A DNA stretch of 6,593 bases from DASPUI01 sp035622995 (GCA_035622995.1 DASPUI010000009.1:1-6593), one strand, 5' to 3'; shown: positions 1-6,093, numbered from the stretch's first letter. Program-made: numbers and translations. Notes: generated by a model from the sequence alone, not told the origin.

Positions 1-1435
1 ACCCGAGAACTTTCACCGGCATCGATGGTCCGGCCTCCTTGATCTGATTCCCCCGGTCATCGATCAGCGATTTCACTTTCCCCCAATAATTGCCGGAGAT
101 GAACGGTTCGCCAACGCGCAGCGTGCCCATTTGCACAATCACCGTCGCGGTTGGTCCACGCCCGGCCTCAACTTGCGCTTCAATCACCGTCCCCCGCGGC
201 ACCGCAGTGGGTGACGCTTTCAATTCCATATATTCCGCCTGAAGCACCATCATCTCGAGAAGATGATCGATTCCGGTGCCGCGTGTGGCCGAGACTTCGC
301 AAACGATTGTATCGCCGCCCCAATCTTCGGAGGTCAATCCATGGTCCTGCAACTGTTTCTTGACCTTGTCGATGTTCGCTCCCGGCAAATCGATTTTGTT
401 GGCTGCGACCATGATTTTCACGTGCGACGCAGCCTTCGCATGATTGATCGCTTCAATCGTTTGTGGCATCACGCCGTCATCCGCCGCGACCACGAGCACC
501 ACAATGTCGGTAACGTTCGCGCCTCGCGCGCGCATCTCGGTGAAGGCGGCATGGCCAGGCGTGTCGATAAACGTAATTTTGTGTCCCTTGTATTCAACCG
601 TGTAGGCGCCGATATGCTGAGTGATTCCTCCTGCTTCGCCGGCGGCAACGCGCGTTTTTCGGATCGCGTCCATCAATGAGGTTTTCCCATGGTCGACGTG
701 ACCCATGAAAGTGATGATCGGCCCGCGCGGTTTGAGTTCTTCCTTTTTCTCAATCACCGGCAGAGGAGGAGGAACGACAACTGGCTCGACCTTGTGCACG
801 CCGGCGCCTTTTTCGCGCCGCTCTTTTTCGAGAACAAAACCATGGTTCTCCGCGATCTTGGTCGCGATGTCCGGCTCGATCGTTTGATTGACGTTGGCGA
901 AAATGTTGAACGCCATCAGCTCCGCGATCAGTTGGTGCGGCTTCAGACCAAGCTCGGTTGCCAGTTGCTTCACAATAATGGGAGGCTTGATGTGAATGAC
1001 GTTTTTTGCTTCCTCGGCCGGTTCCGGTTCAACCGGCGGAGCTTGATCCTTCGTCTCCGGTTGGGGCTCGACGGGAACGGCTTGTTTTTCAATTTTTGGT
1101 GGCGGAGCGATTGCTGGCCCTTCAAGCGAGGCACGAAGCTTCGAAATTGGCGGAAGGATGGTGGTCTTTTTTTGGATCTCCCCGTCAGACGCTTTCTTTT
1201 GCGGCTTCTTCTCGTCAATCAATGAGACGCTCGCGACCGCGCGGGGCGGTGGCTTCGGTGGAGGCGCGGAAACTTTTGTCTCCGGAGGCTTTCTAGCAGG
1301 CGCTGCTACGCCACGCGGTTTTACGGCCGGGATCGATTTTTTTGACGCTATCTTCTTGGCCGCAGGCTTCTGAGGAACAGCGGGCTTGGCCGCAGGTTTG
1401 CGCACAGCCACTTTCGCTTTTGTCTTGGTTGCCAT
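1..1435 (-). CDS. infB: Translation initiation factor IF-2, N-terminal 478 residues (3' end cut by window)
   Basis: This is the GTPase that brings initiator fMet-tRNA to the 30S subunit and promotes 50S joining in the cytoplasm. The frame is open from ATG at 1435 to the left edge. Residues 1-145 are a Lys/Pro/Ala-rich, probably disordered linker, typical of IF-2. An IF2_N-like helical domain follows at about 147-205 (IHIKPPIIVKQLATELG onward). The GTPase domain then shows G1 GHVDHGKTS at 245-253, the switch-I Thr in GGITQHIGAY near 271, G3 DTPGH at 291-295, G4 NKID at 346-349 and G5 VSAT at 381-384 (the family more often has SAK there). The window ends inside domain II. An AGAGGA Shine-Dalgarno lies 6 nt before the ATG, which fixes the start. 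It lies 38 nt behind nusA on the same strand, so they are very likely cotranscribed, with no ylxR or ylxQ between them. Identification is secure; the missing part should hold the C-terminal fMet-tRNA-binding domains. Confidence 0.97.
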   Translation of the reverse strand, partial: MATKTKAKVAVRKPAAKPAVPQKPAAKKIASKKSIPAVKPRGVAAPARKPPETKVSAPPPKPPPRAVASVSLIDEKKPQKKASDGEIQKKTTILPPISKLRASLEGPAIAPPPKIEKQAVPVEPQPETKDQAPPVEPEPAEEAKNVIHIKPPIIVKQLATELGLKPHQLIAELMAFNIFANVNQTIEPDIATKIAENHGFVLEKERREKGAGVHKVEPVVVPPPLPVIEKKEELKPRGPIITFMGHVDHGKTSLMDAIRKTRVAAGEAGGITQHIGAYTVEYKGHKITFIDTPGHAAFTEMRARGANVTDIVVLVVAADDGVMPQTIEAINHAKAASHVKIMVAANKIDLPGANIDKVKKQLQDHGLTSEDWGGDTIVCEVSATRGTGIDHLLEMMVLQAEYMELKASPTAVPRGTVIEAQVEAGRGPTATVIVQMGTLRVGEPFISGNYWGKVKSLIDDRGNQIKEAGPSMPVKVLG

Positions 1436-1441
1436 TTCTGT

Positions 1442-1447
1442 TCCTCT
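1442..1447 (-). promoter_or_regulatory. Shine-Dalgarno of infB (AGAGGA)
   Basis: Read on the minus strand, AGAGGA sits 6 nt before the ATG at 1435. It is the only strong ribosome binding site in the nusA-infB gap and supports that start, giving an N-terminus MATKTKAKVAV. Confidence 0.75.
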
Positions 1448-1460
1448 GAAAATCTCTTCA

Positions 1461-1486
1461 TGGCTCAAGCCTTTTAAGCTGAGCCA
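1461..1486 (-). repeat. Inverted repeat spanning the nusA stop codon
   Basis: TGGCTCA (minus strand, 1486-1480) and TGAGCCA (1467-1461) are perfect 7-bp arms around a 12-nt loop that contains the nusA TAA stop. No U run follows, so it does not look like an intrinsic terminator. It could be an RNA-processing or stability hairpin between the two cistrons, or chance. It ends 14 nt before the infB Shine-Dalgarno. Confidence 0.5.
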
Positions 1487-2739
1487 GCTTTTTGCGGTTC
1501 GCTCGGTTGATGAATGGCCTCGTGAATTTCACGGGCCTTCGCTTCGTCCACGCCCAGAATATCGACGAAATCCTGCACATCCGCAGCATTTAAACCTTCT
1601 AAATTGGTAAATCCTGATTTCACCAGGGTTGTTGCTTGTTCCGTTGTAATCGGCAATGCCGCAGCCAGCGTTTGCGCCGCCTGCGCCACCTTCTGCTCAA
1701 CCACGTCTTTGTCCGATGTATCCTTGTCGATATTGATTTCCCAGCCGGTCAAACGCGAGGTCAATCTTGCATTTTGCCCTTTTTTCCCGATTGCCAGCGA
1801 AAGCTGATCTTCGTCCACCGAAATCTGGACGCTCTTTTTTTCCGGATCGAACACCATGTTTTTGATTTTGGCCGGCTTCAACGCTTCCAGAACGTACTCG
1901 CGCGGGTCCGAGCTCCATCGAATGATGTCCACCTTCTCGTTGTTCAATTCGCGAACAATATTTTTTACTCGCGATCCACGCATTCCGACGCACGCGCCCA
2001 CCGGATCGACTTTTTCATTCGCGCTCGAAACTGAAATCTTCGTCCGATAACCGGCTTCACGCGCGATCCCGCGGATCTCAACGGTTCCGTCAGCGATCTC
2101 GCTCACCTCCAATTCGAAAAGGCGGCGAACAAAATTCGGATGGCTGCGCGAGACAATGATCTCCGGACCGCGCAACCCATTTTCCACCGCTACCACATAA
2201 GCGCGCAGACGATCGCCGACATTGTAATCTTCCACCGCGACTCGCTCACGCTGCGGCATCACCGCTTCGAATTTTCCGAGATCCAGAATTACGTCCGAGC
2301 GATCGAACCGTCGCACTGTGCCGCTGACAATTTCGCCCGCGCGATCCTTAAATTCTTCATAAATCATTTCCTTTTCGACCTGCCGGATCCGCTGCATCAT
2401 TGCCTGCTTTGCGGTTTGCGCGGCAATCCGTCCGAAATTCTTGGGCGTGACTTCCACTTCAATCGCGTCGCCCACCTTCGCATCCGGTTTCACTTTGCGC
2501 GCCTTCGCCAGATCAATCTCGTCCTGTGGATTTGTGACCTGCTCGACAACCAGCAGATTCGCCAGCGCACGGATGTCACCAGATTTCGGGTCGATGTCGA
2601 TCCGAAGATCGCGAGCGGCTCCGACGCTCTTCTTTGAGGCGGAGAGCAGGGCGTTGGAAACCGCCTCGATCAGGATTTCGCGTTTGATCCCGCGCTCCCG
2701 CTCCAGGTAGTCGAGCATGGCAATAAACTCTGCGTTCAT
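1474..2739 (-). CDS. nusA: Transcription termination/antitermination factor NusA
   Basis: NusA binds RNA polymerase and nascent RNA, modulating pausing, intrinsic termination and antitermination. The 421-residue protein shows the family order. Residues 1-125 are the polymerase-binding N-terminal domain, with MNAEFIAMLDYLERERGIKR at the start. An S1 domain spans about 135-199 (GEIVSGTVRRFDRSDVILDL onward). KH1 has the VGACVGMRGSRVKNIVREL motif at 247-265 and KH2 has LSLAIGKKGQNARLTSRLTG at 313-332. A single helix-hairpin-helix/acidic-repeat-like segment lies at about 357-410. From memory, E. coli NusA is about 495 residues with two such C-terminal repeats and B. subtilis NusA about 370 with none, so this is an intermediate form with one. 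The ATG at 2739 is preceded by a modest GGAT Shine-Dalgarno with about 6-nt spacing. It is first in the operon with infB; the usual upstream partner rimP is not here. Confidence 0.97.
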   Translation of the reverse strand: MNAEFIAMLDYLERERGIKREILIEAVSNALLSASKKSVGAARDLRIDIDPKSGDIRALANLLVVEQVTNPQDEIDLAKARKVKPDAKVGDAIEVEVTPKNFGRIAAQTAKQAMMQRIRQVEKEMIYEEFKDRAGEIVSGTVRRFDRSDVILDLGKFEAVMPQRERVAVEDYNVGDRLRAYVVAVENGLRGPEIIVSRSHPNFVRRLFELEVSEIADGTVEIRGIAREAGYRTKISVSSANEKVDPVGACVGMRGSRVKNIVRELNNEKVDIIRWSSDPREYVLEALKPAKIKNMVFDPEKKSVQISVDEDQLSLAIGKKGQNARLTSRLTGWEINIDKDTSDKDVVEQKVAQAAQTLAAALPITTEQATTLVKSGFTNLEGLNAADVQDFVDILGVDEAKAREIHEAIHQPSEPQKAGSA

Positions 2740-2805
2740 AAAACATCCAGTCCGCAGACCAAAAGGAGTGGGACGTCAATTCCCACTCCCATCAGCGCGG
2801 ACTCG
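2740..2805 (-). promoter_or_regulatory. Structured 5' leader of nusA
   Basis: If transcription starts 6-8 nt past the predicted -10 (about 2803-2806), the nusA leader is only about 65 nt and almost fully structured. AGTCCGC at its very 5' end (2803-2797) is perfectly complementary to GCGGACT at 2755-2749. That pairing encloses the 9-bp hairpin at 2765-2789. Its 3' arm directly abuts the GGAT ribosome binding site (2748-2745), so folding could change ribosome access. The pairing is seen in the sequence; the regulatory role is inference. Confidence 0.5.
2761..2789 (-). terminator. Terminator-like hairpin (possible attenuator) in the nusA leader
   Basis: On the minus strand GGAGTGGGA (2789-2781) pairs perfectly with TCCCACTCC (2773-2765) across a 7-nt loop, followed at once by TTTT (2764-2761). 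This has the form of a short intrinsic terminator, but it lies between the nusA promoter and the nusA start. The U run is only four long, so it is probably leaky. Plus-strand reading gives no U run. It is best read as an attenuator or pause site in the leader. I recall AGTGGG-type hairpins ahead of rimP-nusA-infB operons in other bacteria, but I cannot verify kinship here. Confidence 0.55.
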
Positions 2806-2811
2806 ACGGTA

Positions 2812-2840
2812 AGGTTACTCTTTTGACTGCAATGCGTCAA
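2812..2840 (-). promoter_or_regulatory. Predicted sigma70-type promoter of nusA-infB
   Basis: On the minus strand, TTGACG (2840-2835, 5 of 6 to the -35 consensus) and TAACCT (2817-2812, 3 of 6 to the -10, including both leading bases and the final T) are separated by exactly 17 bp. The predicted start is near 2803-2806. No other convincing pair is present in the 160-bp divergent intergenic region for this strand. Confidence 0.55.
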
Positions 2841-2851
2841 ATCGCCCGGCA

Positions 2852-2860
2852 TGGTTTGAT
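2852..2860 (+). promoter_or_regulatory. Possible extended -10 element for the glycosyltransferase gene
   Basis: TGG followed by TTTGAT matches the TGn extended -10 and 4 of 6 positions of TATAAT. A TTGACT lies upstream at 2823-2828 but at too wide a spacing (26 bp) to be a standard -35. If used, RNA would begin near 2867, which would exclude the TTG at 2861 as start codon. Weak prediction. Confidence 0.25.
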
Positions 2861-2899
2861 TTGGAGCGGAGGAACGCGAAGATCAGCATTGCGCCACTG

Positions 2900-4327
2900 A
2901 TGACCTCACGTCCGCAAGCTCTTATCGTTGTGCTGTTACTCTGGGCGGCAATTTATTTGCCCGGGCTCGGTTCGCTGCCGATCAAGGGCGAAGAGGGGCG
3001 CCGGATTCTGCCGGCGATCTCGATGATAGAGAGCGGCGACTACCTGGTTCCGGAGGTCGGCGGCAACGCCTACTTTAGCAAACCGCCGCTGATCAACTGG
3101 TTGATCGCGGCGTCATTCAAAGTTTCCGAAGTGCGCAATGAATGGACGGCGCGGTTGCCGTCCGCGCTTAGCGTTTTGCTGGTTGCGATCGCGTTCGTAA
3201 CAATCGCCCGCGCAACTTTGTCTCCGCTCGGCTCGTCTTTCGCGGCCATCATCTGGTTGACGAATGCTGGCATGATCGAAAAAGGGCGGCTCGCTGAAAT
3301 CGAAGCGGTTTACGTTTCATTAACGGCACTGGCCATCATTTGCTGGCTCAGCTTTTGGAAGTCGAATCGATCGATCTGGTTTGTTTGGGTTCCGGCTTCG
3401 ATTTTTCTCGGACTCGGCTGGCTTGCCAAAGGTCCGCTCCATCTCATTTTTTTCTACGCCATTGTTATTGGTGTCTCCTGGCAAAGCAGAAATTGGCGTC
3501 TGCTCTTTCATCCGGCCCATCTTGCCGGTATCCTATTAATGCTTGGAATTTTTGCGGCCTGGGCAATTCCATTCGCGCATGCGACCAACAGCACGTTGGT
3601 TGCAACCAAATGGACGAATCAATTTTCCGGCCGGCTGACCGGCAGCGATTTCAAATTTTCGAGCTGGATTTTTAACATTCCACGCGGGCTTGCCTACTTT
3701 CTTCCGTGGACGATTTTTCTACTGCTCATCCGCTTCGATGAGTTTCAGAGCGATCGGAGGCAATTGGCGCGCGCGCTGGCGTGGGGGGCAGCGGCCCCAT
3801 TTGTGTTGGTAAATCTTGTTCCGGGAGCGCTGCCTCGTTACGCGATGCCGGCTTTACTGCCTGCTTGTTGGTTACTCGCGATGATATTGGCGCAGCCGGA
3901 TTTTATTCTGCCAGGCTGGCTGGGCGGAAAACCGTTTTCGTTGCAGGCGCGAAAGCGAATGGTTGCCGCGATCGCAATTATCGTTGTGATAGGAACCGGC
4001 ATCTACTCCCTGGCGATCGTGCCGCAACTGCGGAACCGTTTCGGGATCAAGCAATTTGCCGATCAAATCAATCATGCTGTTCCGCTTGACGAGCCGATCT
4101 ACGCGCTCGATCCAAATTATCAGCCGATCTTCTTTTATCTGAAGGGAAAACTGATCTACGCTGACCAACTGAATGAAGTTCCGGCTGAAGCGCGATTTCT
4201 TCTGGTGCGGCCTGAGCGTGAGCAAGAAGTGATTGAGAGCAATCGCTGGGCGCCGCGCCAGCCGCATCGGATTATGCGAAGCAGCGATTACCGAAAGGAA
4301 TCGATCCTCCTGCTAAAAATCGAATAG
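2900..4327 (+). CDS. ArnT/PMT-like GT-C membrane glycosyltransferase (GT39/GT83 type)
   Basis: This is a polytopic inner-membrane enzyme expected to move a sugar from a polyprenyl-phosphate carrier to an acceptor on the outer face of the membrane; donor and acceptor cannot be told from sequence. In the 475-residue form, a first membrane helix at about 5-22 ends LPGLGSLP. The first periplasmic loop follows with an acidic pair in KGEEGRR (E31, E32), where ArnT-type enzymes usually have DE. Then come ESGDYLVPEVGGNAYFSKPP (44-63), KGRLAEIEA (128-136), LAKGP (175-179) and PRYAMPALLP (312-321), all in the ArnT/PMT_2 pattern. I count about ten helices, then a soluble C-terminal part from about 374. 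The start is uncertain: an in-frame TTG at 2861 would add 13 residues, but ATG 2900 sits just before helix 1. Neither has a well-placed Shine-Dalgarno; a GGAGCGGAGG run at 2863-2872 is 27 nt from the ATG. The gene is divergent from nusA and its stop is 64 bp before the regulator gene. Confidence 0.85.
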   Translation: MTSRPQALIVVLLLWAAIYLPGLGSLPIKGEEGRRILPAISMIESGDYLVPEVGGNAYFSKPPLINWLIAASFKVSEVRNEWTARLPSALSVLLVAIAFVTIARATLSPLGSSFAAIIWLTNAGMIEKGRLAEIEAVYVSLTALAIICWLSFWKSNRSIWFVWVPASIFLGLGWLAKGPLHLIFFYAIVIGVSWQSRNWRLLFHPAHLAGILLMLGIFAAWAIPFAHATNSTLVATKWTNQFSGRLTGSDFKFSSWIFNIPRGLAYFLPWTIFLLLIRFDEFQSDRRQLARALAWGAAAPFVLVNLVPGALPRYAMPALLPACWLLAMILAQPDFILPGWLGGKPFSLQARKRMVAAIAIIVVIGTGIYSLAIVPQLRNRFGIKQFADQINHAVPLDEPIYALDPNYQPIFFYLKGKLIYADQLNEVPAEARFLLVRPEREQEVIESNRWAPRQPHRIMRSSDYRKESILLLKIE

Positions 4328-4338
4328 CCCGGTTGGCA

Positions 4339-4367
4339 TTGACAGTGCTCCTGGTCTGGAATTACTT
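4339..4367 (+). promoter_or_regulatory. Predicted promoter of the regulator-efflux operon
   Basis: A perfect -35 hexamer TTGACA (4339-4344) is followed 16-17 bp later by a poor -10 candidate (ATTACT at 4361-4366 or TTACTT at 4362-4367). The weak -10 overlaps the SlyA-type palindrome. The implied RNA start is near 4373-4375, leaving a leader of under 20 nt before the GTG at 4392, with no obvious Shine-Dalgarno. Confidence 0.5.
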
Positions 4368-4377
4368 AGCAAGCTAA
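4366..4377 (+). promoter_or_regulatory. Perfect 12-bp palindrome TTAGCAAGCTAA, predicted SlyA/MarR operator
   Basis: TTAGC-AA-GCTAA is an exact inverted repeat. As I recall the literature, it is identical to the SlyA consensus binding site of Salmonella/E. coli. It overlaps the end of the predicted -10 and the likely RNA start, 14 bp before a gene whose product resembles SlyA. Binding there would block initiation, giving autorepression with the downstream pump under the same control. The palindrome is observed; occupancy is inferred. Confidence 0.7.
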
Positions 4378-4391
4378 CGATTTTTTGATCG

Positions 4392-4883
4392 GTGAAGACT
4401 AACGGGGTCGATTTGTTTGGTCCGCTATTGCACGGCACAGCTCGCGCCTGGCGGTTGAAGCTGGACGAACGTCTCAAGCCGATGGGTTTGAGCCAGGCGA
4501 AGTGGCGCACCTTGATGCACCTGTCGGTCGCGCCTGGTCCATTGACCCAGGCCGAGATCGCATCGCACCTCGGTATTGAAGAGCCGACACTCGCGGCGCT
4601 ATTGCACCGACTCGAGGGCGAGCGCTGGGTTTCGCGCAAAAGCGCGCCGCACGATCGGCGTTGTAAGACGGTGCACCTGGCGCCGCGCGCCCAGCGCGTG
4701 ATCGAACAAATCAGCACCGCGGCTTCCAAGCTTCGTCACGAACTGCTGGACGATATTTCAGCAACCGAGCTCCGAACGTGTATGCGAGTGCTGGATCGCA
4801 TTCGGAAAAAAGCGGAGAAGAGGAATGGAAACGAGAGGCACGCTGGGACACGAGCCCGGGTTGGAAAGAATGGCCGGAACTAA
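4392..4883 (+). CDS. SlyA-like MarR-family transcriptional regulator
   Basis: This is a winged-helix dimeric DNA-binding protein, probably a ligand-responsive repressor of the efflux genes behind it. The 163 residues align by eye with SlyA along the core: RAWRLKLDERLKPMGLSQAK at 18-37, the helix-turn-helix LTQAEIASHLGIEEPTLAAL at 51-70, and the wing with SRKSAPHDRRCKTVHL at 81-96, including the conserved D88-R89-R90. C-terminal dimerisation helices lie at about 100-141. The GTG start at 4392 gives an N-terminus matching SlyA in length to the RAWR helix, although no Shine-Dalgarno is visible; TTG 4413 is an alternative. Residues 145-163 form a polar, basic tail beyond the SlyA-like core and are exactly the part encoded in the region overlapping the next gene. 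The TTAGCAAGCTAA palindrome sits just upstream. The family call is strong; the SlyA subgroup and the efflux target are inference from alignment and context. Confidence 0.9.
   Translation: MKTNGVDLFGPLLHGTARAWRLKLDERLKPMGLSQAKWRTLMHLSVAPGPLTQAEIASHLGIEEPTLAALLHRLEGERWVSRKSAPHDRRCKTVHLAPRAQRVIEQISTAASKLRHELLDDISATELRTCMRVLDRIRKKAEKRNGNERHAGTRARVGKNGRN
4814..4817 (+). promoter_or_regulatory. Shine-Dalgarno (GGAG) supporting the adaptor start at 4825
   Basis: GGAG lies 7 nt before the ATG at 4825, inside the regulator gene; a further GAGG at 4820-4823 is too close to serve. Weaker GGA sites lie before the alternative ATGs at 4870 and 4885, so the earliest start has the best ribosome binding site. 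Confidence 0.5.
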
Positions 4884-6093
4884 AATGGGACCTCGAATAG
4901 AATCAGGCAATGGAGCCGCCACGGAAGTCAAGGAGACGAACCGTGTCAAAGGCGCTCCCGGCGGAAAAAAGCATCATCGAATTCCGCGCTGGGGAATTTT
5001 TCTATTCGTTATCCTGGCCGCGTTCGCAGTCGCGCGAACACTGCAGCGCGGCGTTGAAACGAAGGTAACGCAGTCGCCGGTGCGCCCAGTGTTGGTTGCA
5101 AAAGTGATCAGCAAAGACGTCCCGCTTTATCTGGACGAAATTGGCACCTGCGCCGCCTACGAGACTGTGCTGGTGCAGGCCCAGATCGCCGGCAAGATCC
5201 TCGTTCGCCATTTCCAAGACGGTGCTGATGTAAAGAAGGGCGATCTGCTTTTCACGATCGACCCGGCGCCCTATCAAGCCGCACTCGACCAGGCAAAAGC
5301 GCAGGCGGCGCTGGATCAGGTAACTTTGACGCGTCAGGCCGATCTGCGCTCGCGAAATGTGATTTCGCCGCAGGATTACGACACCGCTGTAGCGAACGCG
5401 CAAAAATCGCTAGCGGCTACGGAGGCTGCTCAGGTCAATCTCGATTATTGCTACATCAAGTCTCCGATCAACGGTCGCATCGGTTTACGGAATGTCGACA
5501 TTGGGAATTTAGTTGGTCCAACGACTGGTTCGCTCGTTACGATTCAGGGCCTTGACCCGATCTATACCGACTTCACGGTTGCGGAAACGGATCTCGCGCT
5601 CGTGCGTAGATATCTCGGCGGCCCCAATGTGAAAGTGCAGACGTGGTCGCCTGACGCCAAGATGGCTCCGCGCACAGGTGATTTGTATTTCATCGATAAT
5701 GCGGTTCAACCGGGCTCCGGTACGGTCAAGGCGCGTGGCGTTACTCCAAATCCTGATCGCGCATTGTGGCCGTCGGAGTTTGTCCGCGTTCGCTTCATTC
5801 TCGATACGATCAAGGACGCGCGTCTGGTTCCGGCGCAGGCGGTCCAGATTAGTCAAAGCGGTCCGTTCGTTTTTGTGATGAAGTCAAACAACACCGTTGA
5901 TCTTCGTCCTGTAAAGCCTGGGCAGCGCCAGGACGGCGATATGACCGTTATCGAAAGCGGTGTGCAGCCCGATGAAACGGTTGTTGTAACTGGGCAACTG
6001 GCGCTGGCGCCTGGATCCAAAGTCGATCCAAAACCGTACACGCCCAATTCATCGACTGGTCAGAACGGTGTGCCTAATAACAGCGCGATGTAA
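4825..6093 (+). CDS. RND efflux periplasmic adaptor (membrane fusion protein), MdtA/AcrA type
   Basis: The adaptor links the inner-membrane RND pump to an outer-membrane TolC-like channel in a tripartite drug exporter. In the 422-residue form, residues 1-55 are polar and basic, then one membrane anchor spans about 56-71 (WGIFLFVILAAFAVA). The lipoyl/barrel-sandwich halves lie at about 112-147 (VLVQAQIAGKILVRHFQDGA, GDLLFTIDPAPY) and 208-240 (YCYIKSPINGRIGLRNVDIG). Between them is a coiled-coil hairpin at about 150-207. The beta-barrel (IYTDFTVAETDLALVRRYL) and the membrane-proximal domain follow, with LVPAQAVQISQSGPFVFV at 334-351. The hairpin is about one heptad shorter per helix than in AcrA or MdtA. 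No lipobox Cys is seen, so it is anchored by the helix and not by lipid. The start at 4825 overlaps the regulator by 59 bp; ATG 4870 or 4885 (one base after the regulator stop) are alternatives that only shorten the cytoplasmic tail. The pump gene follows 6 bp later. Confidence 0.93.
   Translation: METRGTLGHEPGLERMAGTKMGPRIESGNGAATEVKETNRVKGAPGGKKHHRIPRWGIFLFVILAAFAVARTLQRGVETKVTQSPVRPVLVAKVISKDVPLYLDEIGTCAAYETVLVQAQIAGKILVRHFQDGADVKKGDLLFTIDPAPYQAALDQAKAQAALDQVTLTRQADLRSRNVISPQDYDTAVANAQKSLAATEAAQVNLDYCYIKSPINGRIGLRNVDIGNLVGPTTGSLVTIQGLDPIYTDFTVAETDLALVRRYLGGPNVKVQTWSPDAKMAPRTGDLYFIDNAVQPGSGTVKARGVTPNPDRALWPSEFVRVRFILDTIKDARLVPAQAVQISQSGPFVFVMKSNNTVDLRPVKPGQRQDGDMTVIESGVQPDETVVVTGQLALAPGSKVDPKPYTPNSSTGQNGVPNNSAM

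Noticed and set aside
689..1225. Long plus-strand open frame of 178 codons, with another at 263-679
   Set aside because: Both lie antisense to infB, whose product has intact IF-2 GTPase motifs. The translations are Arg/Phe/Leu-rich with no recognisable domain, as expected from the complement of a G/C-rich gene.
2140..2637. Plus-strand open frame of 165 codons
   Set aside because: It is fully antisense to nusA, has no Shine-Dalgarno or family features, and its composition is that of a shadow frame.
2765..2789. Hairpin as a plus-strand terminator
   Set aside because: No plus-strand gene ends before it and no T run follows on that strand; the T run exists only on the minus strand, in the nusA leader.
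2861..2863. TTG as start of the glycosyltransferase
   Set aside because: It has no Shine-Dalgarno, lies at the possible -10 region, and adds 13 residues not expected before helix 1. It is kept only as an alternative to ATG 2900.
3872..4267. Minus-strand open frame of 131 codons
   Set aside because: It is antisense to the glycosyltransferase, whose membrane helices and motifs run uninterrupted through this stretch.
4313..4729. Minus-strand open frame of 138 codons crossing the regulator promoter
   Set aside because: It would run antisense through the operator and the regulator's helix-turn-helix, with no domain signature or ribosome binding site.
5002..5403. Minus-strand open frames within the adaptor gene (also 5509-5856)
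   Set aside because: They are shadows of a well-supported RND adaptor coding sequence.
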